Below, in pieces: positions 58,371 through 64,000 of a stretch of DNA of 64,000 nucleotides (positions are counted from its first letter, which is position 1; every line of letters starts with the position of its first letter). The notes below the pieces were generated by a model that saw only the letters and a list, made by a program, of their open reading frames with translations, had not been told where the DNA came from and did not search any database. Source of the stretch: Kocuria varians (GTDB taxonomy: Bacteria > Actinomycetota > Actinomycetes > Actinomycetales > Micrococcaceae); assembly GCF_006539885.1 (NCBI RefSeq), contig NZ_BJNW01000001.1, forward strand, positions 1 to 64,000, in the 5' to 3' direction. The translations under genes were made by a program, and so were the position numbers.

Positions 58371-58970
58371 ATGGCTGCCACCACGACACCGACGCGAGGG
58401 CGTCCGCGAGGCTTCGACCGCGACGCGGCGCTGGACCAGGCGATCCGACTGTTCTGGCGCAAGGGGTACGAGGCGACATCGGTGCGCGACCTGAGCGAAG
58501 CGCTCGGCATCGGGCAGCCCAGCCTCTACAACGCGTTCGGCGGCAAACGCGCGCTCTTCGAGGAGGCCGTGGGCGTGTACGACCAGGAGTACGGGGGCTT
58601 CATCGATGCTGCGCTGGACGAGGAGCCCACGGCGGCGCAGGCGATGCGACGCATCCTCGCCGAGGCCCCGCGGCGGTACACGCGGCGCGGACTGCCGCGC
58701 GGCTGCCTCATGGCCGCCGGCGATCAGGGAACCGACGACGACCACATCCGCACCACGCTGTCCCGGCTGCGTGAGCAGAAAACCCACGAACTCCGACACA
58801 GGGTCGAGACGGACATCGCTGCCAGCCTGCTGCCCCAGAGCACGGACGCACCCGGGCTGGCCGGCTACGTCATGACTGTCCTAAGCGGACTAGTGCAACG
58901 AGCGCGCGACGGCGCGCCCCGGCGCGAGCTGGAGAACATCGCCAGCATCTCGGCCACAGCACTTCCGTGA
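58371..58970 (+). CDS. TetR-family transcriptional repressor, copy 1
   Basis: About 199 residues from the ATG at 58371 (an in-frame ATG nine bases earlier is also possible). Helix-turn-helix at about 30-55 ([40 protein letters not shown]). The C-terminal domain includes [20 protein letters not shown], typical of the C-terminal TetR_C_16-like group. It is divergent from pump 3, which it probably represses. Confidence 0.92.
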   Translation: MAATTTPTRGRPRGFDRDAALDQAIRLFWRKGYEATSVRDLSEALGIGQPSLYNAFGGKRALFEEAVGVYDQEYGGFIDAALDEEPTAAQAMRRILAEAPRRYTRRGLPRGCLMAAGDQGTDDDHIRTTLSRLREQKTHELRHRVETDIAASLLPQSTDAPGLAGYVMTVLSGLVQRARDGAPRRELENIASISATALP

Positions 58971-59357
58971 TCAGCTCGGCTCGACGGATCGAGCGATACT
59001 CACCCGCTCGATCGAGGCGCGGTGAGCCTCTGGAGCGCGTCCTTGATCGTCGTGAGCGCGGCGATCCGCCCGTCCGTGGACCTGGAGGTGCTCGCCGCCC
59101 CAGTAGTTGGCGCTGAACGCAGGGCGGGTCATTGACGCCTGCCGCTATTGGAGCCAGCAGTACACCGAAGTCAGCACCCTGTCGGATCGCAAAGGTAGTG
59201 GCGTCTCCTGCTCTGCGTGATCCAACAACGCCAGCCTAGCGTCGCGACGATGAGTACCCCCGCGAACCGATCCCGAATCGGGGGTCGCTGCCTATCGACA
59301 CGACCTGCCATGGGGGCATGTGGCGCGGGTCACGGGAAGAGTGACGGACAGGGTTCT
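58971..59357. other. Intergenic stretch with a gene remnant and a repeat
   Basis: Leftward from 59132 an ATG opens MTRPAFSANYWGGEHLQV, after which a frame change is needed to continue as IAALTTIKDALQRLTAPRSS; this looks like the decayed start of a lost gene. TCGCAAAGGTAGTGGCG at 59187-59203 recurs after pump 4. Nothing else was found before the tetR2 promoter. Confidence 0.35.
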
Positions 59358-59377
59358 GGATTCTTAAGTACAGAATC
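59358..59377. promoter_or_regulatory. TetR2 operator before its own gene
   Basis: GATTCT and AGAATC form a perfect inverted repeat with a 7-base spacer, 17 bases before the tetR2 start. Its reverse complement, GATTCTGTACTTAAGAATCC, matches the site before pump 4. Confidence 0.75.
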
Positions 59378-59393
59378 TGGTAGGGTGGTCCTC

Positions 59394-59996
59394 ATGGCCC
59401 GGACCCGCTCCTTCGACGAGACTGCTGCCCTCGATGCTGCCGCCGCACAGTTTCGTGTGTACGGCTACGCCGACACCTCCACCGAACAGCTCTGCGAGGC
59501 GGCAGGTGTGCGGCGCAGCAGTCTCTACAATGCGTTCCAGTCCAAGGACGAGCTTTTCGTGCGCGCTCTGGAGCGCTACGTCGAGACCACCGGTGCGGCA
59601 CAAGCCTTGGTGCTCGAAGATGCGGAGCTTGACGGGATGTCTCGACTGCGTGGCGTGCTCGACCTCATCCTCGCCGAGGAAGATGAGGCGGCCGCCGATG
59701 GTCATGCCGCTGGATGTATGGTCGTCGGCTCGCGGATGACCCCCGACGTCCAGGGTCGAGATGAGCGCGTAGGGCGGCTCCTTGACAAGAGTCTCGACCG
59801 CCAGCTCTCTCTGCTTGCCCACGCCGTCGGCGTTGGCCAGCGCGACGGTACCGTGCGCAACGACATCTCCCCTCGCGAGGCCGCGTTGCTCGTCGTGTCG
59901 GCAATCTCGGGTGTTCGCGTGCTCGCCCAGGCCGGAATCCGGGCGGATGAACTGAGGCGCGTCGCCATGGCCACCCTCGACGGACTCCGCCCCTAA
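59394..59996 (+). CDS. TetR-family transcriptional repressor, copy 2
   Basis: About 200 residues. Helix-turn-helix at about 20-48 (YGYADTSTEQLCEAAGVRRS, then SLYNAFQSKDELFVRAL). The ligand domain contains HAAGCMVVGSRMTP. Pump 4 follows after about 80 bases on the same strand. The operator appears before both genes, giving a classical self-regulated repressor-pump pair. An upstream in-frame start exists but would include the operator. Confidence 0.92.
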   Translation: MARTRSFDETAALDAAAAQFRVYGYADTSTEQLCEAAGVRRSSLYNAFQSKDELFVRALERYVETTGAAQALVLEDAELDGMSRLRGVLDLILAEEDEAAADGHAAGCMVVGSRMTPDVQGRDERVGRLLDKSLDRQLSLLAHAVGVGQRDGTVRNDISPREAALLVVSAISGVRVLAQAGIRADELRRVAMATLDGLRP

Positions 59997-60041
59997 CCAC
60001 CCCCGCCCGCAGGTCGCGACTGCGGGCCACCCGTATGCCTT

Positions 60042-60061
60042 CATTCTGTACTCAGTAATCC
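60042..60061. promoter_or_regulatory. TetR2 operator before pump 4
   Basis: CATTCTGTACTCAGTAATCC matches the reverse complement of the tetR2 site at 16 of 20 positions, and lies 13 bases before the GTG start, where bound repressor would block the promoter or early transcription. Confidence 0.7.
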
Positions 60062-60074
60062 AGAAAGGTTCGTT

Positions 60075-61241
60075 GTGAAGAAGTACCTCTACCTGCTCAT
60101 GGTCACCATCATGGTGACGGTCATGAGCGAGCTCCAAGTGGCCGGCATGATGCCCGCCATGTCCGCCGACCTCGGCGTGACGACTGGACAGATCGGCCTG
60201 CTGGTCTCGGTCTACGCCGCCGGCATGATGATCGGCGGCCCGCTGTTCGCCTGGTTCCTCCGACACAGCCCACCCAAGGGAGCTCTGCTGACGATCGTCG
60301 CCCTCTACGCCGTCGCCCAGGTGCTCGTGCCTGTGGTCGACGCGTTTTGGTGGGTCGCGATCGTCCGGGTCATCACCGGCGCCTTGGCCGGCGCCTCGTT
60401 CGGGCTTTCGGTCACCTACGGGGCGGCTCTAGCCGAGAGCCCGCAGAAGATCGGCGAGGCCGTTTCGATCGTGCTGGGCGGCATCATGGTCGGCACCGTG
60501 CTGGGCCTGCCCTTGTCGAACTTCATCTCCAACTTCTGGAATTGGCAGGCGAGCTTCTACGTCCTCGGCGTCATCACGTTCGTGCTGTTCCTCGCAAGTC
60601 TTGCGATCCTGCCCAAGCGCGGCGCCGCGACTCAGGACGCCGCAGCGCAGGATGTGCGGAACCTGCGCATGCCAAGACTCTGGGCGCGTTACCTGGTGAG
60701 CCTGCTCACCATCGGTGCCGCCTACGCCTCGTTCTCATTCTTCACTCCGTTGCTGGAGGAGAACGCGGGCTTCAGCACAAACACGACGACGATCATCCTG
60801 CTCGTCTACGGCGTGTGCGCCTACATCGGCAACATGATCGTCGGGAAGTTCGCCGACCGGCACGCGATCGCGGTACTGCGCACCGGTCACGGCCTGCTGC
60901 TCGTGGCCCTCGTGCTGTTGGCGGCGTTCAACTACATTCAGCCGCTCACGCTCGTCATGGTCATCATCGTCGGCTTCGTCGGCATCACCATGAATCCCGC
61001 CCTCGTGACCCGCGTGGCCGAAGTCGGCGGTGCTGGCACGATGGTGAGCACGATCCACACAGCAGTGATCTCCGCGGGTGTGACCCTCGGCTCCGCCGTC
61101 AGCAGCGCCACGATGGGTACATTCGGCCACGACGACCCTGGAGTTGCAATGTGGACGGGGGCAGTCCTGGCGATCCTCGCCGCAATCGTGCTCGCGACTC
61201 AGAGTCGTTCACGCGAGAAGGCAAGCGCGGTGCCGGCATAG
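60075..61241 (+). CDS. MFS efflux transporter, DHA1 type, pump 4
   Basis: About 388 residues from a GTG preceded by AGAAAGG. Helix 1 VTIMVTVMSELQVAGMMPAM and helix 5 GTVLGLPLSNFISNFWNWQA match Cmx-like exporters. Composition shows slightly more Asn/Ile/Lys than pumps 2 and 3, hinting at a different source. Controlled by TetR2, inferred from the repeated operator. Confidence 0.9.
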   Translation: MKKYLYLLMVTIMVTVMSELQVAGMMPAMSADLGVTTGQIGLLVSVYAAGMMIGGPLFAWFLRHSPPKGALLTIVALYAVAQVLVPVVDAFWWVAIVRVITGALAGASFGLSVTYGAALAESPQKIGEAVSIVLGGIMVGTVLGLPLSNFISNFWNWQASFYVLGVITFVLFLASLAILPKRGAATQDAAAQDVRNLRMPRLWARYLVSLLTIGAAYASFSFFTPLLEENAGFSTNTTTIILLVYGVCAYIGNMIVGKFADRHAIAVLRTGHGLLLVALVLLAAFNYIQPLTLVMVIIVGFVGITMNPALVTRVAEVGGAGTMVSTIHTAVISAGVTLGSAVSSATMGTFGHDDPGVAMWTGAVLAILAAIVLATQSRSREKASAVPA

Positions 61242-61264
61242 CCTCCGAGCCACTGAACATCGAC

Positions 61265-61306
61265 GCGGGTCTTGGTGCAACCCTGACGGGGCGCACCAAG
61301 ACCCGC
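61265..61306 (+). terminator. Hairpin after pump 4
   Basis: GCGGGTCTTGGTGC pairs exactly with GCACCAAGACCCGC over a 14-base loop, 23 bases after the stop codon. No T-run. Confidence 0.65.
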
Positions 61307-61346
61307 ATTCACTACCTCAGTACGTCGAAAATGGAACCCCGTGCGG

Positions 61347-61363
61347 TCGCAAAAGTAGCGGCG
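61347..61363. repeat. Second copy of a 17-base repeat flanking the TetR2-pump 4 unit
   Basis: TCGCAAAAGTAGCGGCG matches TCGCAAAGGTAGTGGCG at 59187-59203 at 15 of 17 positions, in the same orientation, with CTGCTCTG a little downstream of each. The pair brackets the repressor-pump unit. Confidence 0.5.
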
Positions 61364-61391
61364 ACCTGAGCCTGATTCTGCTGCTCTGAAC

Positions 61392-62915
61392 CTACCGAGC
61401 ATCGCCTGCTTCATGTCGCTCGTCGGTCTTGGGTATCCATCGCAGGGCGAGGATGCCGAGGGCTGCGCAGAGCACAGCCGCGATGCCCATCGCGATGTGC
61501 AGGCCGGTCAGGAACGCGGTCTTGGCTTCTGAGACCAGGCCCGCGGTCAGGTCGAGGTCGAGGGTTTCGTCCAGTGTCGGGGCGAGGTCGGGGCCGAGGA
61601 GCCGGAACAGGAGTGCTGCGGTGGAGCCGAGCAGGGCGATGCCGAGGGCGTTGCCGATCTCGTTGGAGGTTTCCGCGATCGCGCCGGCCGATCCTGCCCG
61701 GTTCGCTGGCACGGCGGCGACGGCGGTGTCGGCGACGAGGGCGAAGGAGATGCCGTAGCCGACGCCCGCGACGGCCGTGGAGGCAATGAACCAGCCGATC
61801 CCGCCGGTGATGGTGGTGAGGAGGAGCAGGGCGAGTCCTGCGGCCATCGAGAAGTGGCAGAGCACGAGTGCGGCGCGCTGCCCAATCTGCTCGACGATTC
61901 GTGGCGTGAGGATGCAGACCGTCGTGAGGACGATCGCACCGGGCAGGGCGAGCAGCGCCGCGGTCAGCACGGGCAGGCCGAGCACCGATTGGAGGTAGAT
62001 GCCGGTGAGATACGCGGCTGCCGACCACGCGAACAGCGAGAGCACACCGGTGATGATCGCGACAGTGAAGACCTTCTCCCGGAAAAGGGTGACGTCCACG
62101 AGCGGGTATTCGAGTTTCCGCTGTCTGAGGATGAACCAGGTCGTCAGCAGCACTCCAGCGACTCCGAAGCCGAGTACAGGCCAAGACGGGCCGTAGGCGG
62201 CGAGCTCTTTGATCGCGTACACGGCAGCCAGCAGTCCCGCTGCGGAGAGCACGATGCTGAGCAGGTCGACCCGGCCGGGGCGGGTGGCTCGCACTTCGCG
62301 GAGCACGAACGGCGCTGCGGCGAGGAAGATGACGACGACGGGCAGGTTGATGAGGAACACCGACCCCCAGTCGAAGCGGGACAGCAGTAGCCCGCCGATG
62401 ACCGGGCCGATCGCGAAGCCGGTGGCGAAGGTCGCCGCAAAGATGCCGATGGCCTGCGACCGCTGGCGGGGGTTCTCGAACAGCTCGCTGAGCACCGCGA
62501 GCCCGGACGGGAGGAGCGTCGCACCGCCGAGGCCCATGAGCGCGCGGAATCCGATAAGCCATTCCGGTGAGGTCGAGAACGCGGCCCCAGCCGATCCAAG
62601 GCCGAAGACAGTGGCCCCGATCATGAGGAGTTTGAGCCTGCCGAACCGGTCGCCCAGGTTCCCGAACGCGATCAGTAGCGACCCGACCGCGAAGCCGTAG
62701 ATGTCGAGAATCCACAGCGCCTGATCCGCGGTCGGTGCCAGCGCGTGGGTGATGGTCGGCATCGTCAGGAACAGGATCGATCCGTCCATCGACACCAACA
62801 GCACCGGACCGAGCACGACCAGCAGGCCCAGCCATGCGCGACGGCCAGCCCGCACCTGATCCGGTGGCGACGAGAGGGAGGCGTTCGGGGTTGAGCTATG
62901 AGTCTGTTCGTTCAC
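61392..62915 (-). CDS. MFS drug efflux transporter, DHA2 (14-helix) type, pump 5
   Basis: About 507 residues from a GTG (NEQTHSSTPNASLSSPPDQV follows). SMDGSILFLTMPTITHAL (helix 1), GDRFGRLKLLMIG (motif A), FATGFAIGPVIGGLLLSRFD (motif C). A larger loop near residue 445 (LDETLDLDLTAGLVSEAKTA) is typical of the QacA/LfrA-like group, which exports cationic dyes and quaternary ammonium compounds. Divergent from a second MmyB regulator. Confidence 0.92.
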   Translation of the reverse strand: MNEQTHSSTPNASLSSPPDQVRAGRRAWLGLLVVLGPVLLVSMDGSILFLTMPTITHALAPTADQALWILDIYGFAVGSLLIAFGNLGDRFGRLKLLMIGATVFGLGSAGAAFSTSPEWLIGFRALMGLGGATLLPSGLAVLSELFENPRQRSQAIGIFAATFATGFAIGPVIGGLLLSRFDWGSVFLINLPVVVIFLAAAPFVLREVRATRPGRVDLLSIVLSAAGLLAAVYAIKELAAYGPSWPVLGFGVAGVLLTTWFILRQRKLEYPLVDVTLFREKVFTVAIITGVLSLFAWSAAAYLTGIYLQSVLGLPVLTAALLALPGAIVLTTVCILTPRIVEQIGQRAALVLCHFSMAAGLALLLLTTITGGIGWFIASTAVAGVGYGISFALVADTAVAAVPANRAGSAGAIAETSNEIGNALGIALLGSTAALLFRLLGPDLAPTLDETLDLDLTAGLVSEAKTAFLTGLHIAMGIAAVLCAALGILALRWIPKTDERHEAGDAR

Positions 62916-63011
62916 GCCTCCGATCCTCAGCCGCACTCATCCAGCACAGCCATCCCTGTGTCGTGGGTACCCCTGACAGGTGCAGGCACGCGAAGAGTCG
63001 GCAGAACTACG

Positions 63012-63851
63012 ATGGGTCGCATGCAGACCGAGACCCTGGGCGTGTTCCTGAAAACGCGCCGCGACCGCGTCACTCCCGACGACGCCGGCCTGCACTCCTA
63101 CGGCACGGTGCGGCGGGTGCCGGGCCTGCGCCGCGAAGAGTTGGCCCAGCTTGCTGGCGTCAGCGTCGGCTACTACACGAGGCTGGAACAGGACCAGTCC
63201 GGCACCGCCTCACCGCAGGTACTCGACGCGCTGGCCCGCGTACTGCGCCTCGACACCGCCGAGACCGCGCACCTGCACAACCTCGCTCATCGTTCTGGGC
63301 TCTCCCGACTTACCCAGCCAGAACCCGAAGTCCTCGCCCCCAGGGTGTCGGCACTGCTGGACTCGCTCGGTGAGAGCGTGCCCGCGATCGTGCTCGGCAG
63401 ACGCGGCGACGTGCTCGCGTGGAACCGCACCGGTCACGCCCTGATCGCCGAACACCTCGACCACGACGCCCCCAGTAGCGCGGAGTCTCGGCCCTCGATC
63501 CCGCGGATGTTCTTCCTCGACCCCCTGCACCGCGACCTCTACCGCAACTGGGACGAACTCGCGCGCATCCACATCGGCTACCTGCGGCTGACCTCGGGCC
63601 GCTACCCAGACGACGCGAAACTCGCCGAACTCATCGGCGAGCTCACGATGCACAGTGCCGAGTTCGCGAAGCTCTGGGCCGCCGGCGAGGTCGCCGACTG
63701 CACCAGCGGGCCGATGCACCTGCAGCACCCCACGATCGGCGGCATCGAGGTCGACTATCAGGTCTGGCTTCAACCCGACAGCCCCGACCACCGGCTCGAG
63801 ATCTACACGCCCTGCAACGACCCCTCCCGCGACGCCATAAAGCTCTTGTAG
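63012..63851 (+). CDS. XRE-family regulator with MmyB-like ligand-binding domain, copy 2
   Basis: About 279 residues (or three fewer from the ATG at 63021). Same plan as copy 1: RVPGLRREELAQLAGVSVGY and YTRLEQDQSGTASPQVLDAL in the helix-turn-helix; VLAWNRTGHALIAEHLD and MFFLDPLHRDLYRNWDE in the sensing domain. A CTGACAGG element resembling the palindrome of the pump-1 region lies at 62973-62980, between this gene and pump 5. Likely repressor of pump 5. Confidence 0.9.
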   Translation: MGRMQTETLGVFLKTRRDRVTPDDAGLHSYGTVRRVPGLRREELAQLAGVSVGYYTRLEQDQSGTASPQVLDALARVLRLDTAETAHLHNLAHRSGLSRLTQPEPEVLAPRVSALLDSLGESVPAIVLGRRGDVLAWNRTGHALIAEHLDHDAPSSAESRPSIPRMFFLDPLHRDLYRNWDELARIHIGYLRLTSGRYPDDAKLAELIGELTMHSAEFAKLWAAGEVADCTSGPMHLQHPTIGGIEVDYQVWLQPDSPDHRLEIYTPCNDPSRDAIKLL

Positions 63852-63861
63852 GAGTTCCGAG

Positions 63862-64000
63862 TCAGGCCCACTCGTCGCGGCGACTACATGCGTCCACGCC
63901 GAAACCGGAACGCCGCCTGGTGTCTAGCGCAGGCTTTCGGTACCTGCTGGGTGTGATCCCGACGCACTGCGGGCCAGCTGCGGGCCAGCTGCGGCCGTCA
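63862..64000 (-). pseudogene. C-terminal fragment of a third AraC-family regulator
   Basis: The leftward frame reads QCVGITPSRYRKPALDTRRR, matching the end of the second AraC helix-turn-helix of copies 1 and 2 (ECVGITPSRYRAMRF). Before it the frame reads DGRSWPAAGP from a tandem GCAGCTGGCCC repeat, unlike the paralogues, so the gene is broken or rearranged. It runs to the window edge. Confidence 0.6.

Larger units (their letters stand above)
25653..64000. mobile_element. Integrative and conjugative element, left part, continuing beyond the window
   Basis: A serine integrase at the tRNA, a complete-looking set of actinobacterial type IV-like transfer genes read toward the tRNA, replication/partition functions (ParB-like, Prim-Pol, ArdC-like, SSB-like) and a cargo region define an ICE. 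The transfer part (27.4-45.8 kb) is secure. The efflux/regulator region (45.9-64 kb) is assigned to the element only because no far end is seen before it; it could also be a separate island. No relaxase gene is visible. Confidence 0.7.

Noticed and set aside
25653-64000. Second attachment-site copy
   Set aside because: I found no repeat of the tRNA-Ala T arm/acceptor sequence in the window.
1-64000. CRISPR arrays, rRNA genes, riboswitches
   Set aside because: No regularly spaced repeats, no rRNA-like stretches and no recognisable riboswitch core were seen.

Overview
The window is high-G+C DNA from an actinobacterium. Gene content and order in the left part (ychF, rmuC, ispH, xseA-xseB, an AlaA-like aminotransferase, a CorA-type channel, an MscS channel) suggest Micrococcales, possibly a Kocuria-like Micrococcaceae. 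This assignment is inference from gene content, with no rRNA or marker search behind it. A chromosomal stretch (about 8.8-25.6 kb) is bordered on both sides by mobile DNA.

Left edge (1-8.8 kb): a decayed ISL3-type insertion sequence, an uncharacterised and perhaps truncated gene, then a leftward defence island. Its operon is ychF-hsdM-hsdS-hsdR joined by 4-base stop/start overlaps, followed by a gene whose product carries a C-terminal R-x4-H motif of HEPN type. The end of ychF looks altered where the restriction system begins.

Core stretch (8.8-25.6 kb): ychF; an ABC exporter operon with its own two-component system and a palindromic operator; rmuC; ispH with a membrane protein; exonuclease VII (xseA, xseB); an aminotransferase; a choline/betaine-type binding lipoprotein with a NUDIX hydrolase; CorA and MscS channels; a Lys/Arg-tailed protein of unknown role; and tRNA-Ala(CGC).

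Integrated element (from 25.65 kb to beyond the right edge): a serine recombinase whose reading frame ends inside the antisense strand of the tRNA, then an actinobacterial conjugation module read leftward from about 45.8 kb. The module encodes an ArdC-like protein, Prim-Pol, a DUF2637-HTH protein, ParB-like and VirB8-like proteins, a three-module cell-wall hydrolase, two DUF6112 proteins, a TrbL/VirB6-like protein, an SCO6880-family protein, a VirB4-like ATPase, a VirD4/TraG coupling protein, an SSB-like and a DUF4913-like protein. No relaxase and no second attachment site is visible, so the element is incomplete here. One cargo gene, a coiled-coil CHAT (caspase-like) protease, sits backwards inside the transfer operon. 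A short motif, CAGGTGCAC, recurs before several transfer genes and forms a dyad in front of the whole operon.

Right part (45.9-64 kb): a dense array of five MFS efflux pumps, each beside its own regulatory sequence or regulator (two MmyB-type XRE proteins, two TetR proteins), plus two full and one broken copy of the same AraC-type regulator. A small leftward enzyme operon (SDR, alpha/beta hydrolase, an unknown protein, a luciferase-like oxidoreductase) follows one pump. Repeated operators can be read directly: a matching 20-base site before tetR2 and the pump it accompanies, and a shared 27-base block upstream of two different pumps. It reads as a drug-efflux/detoxification island probably carried as cargo by the element; that last step is inference.
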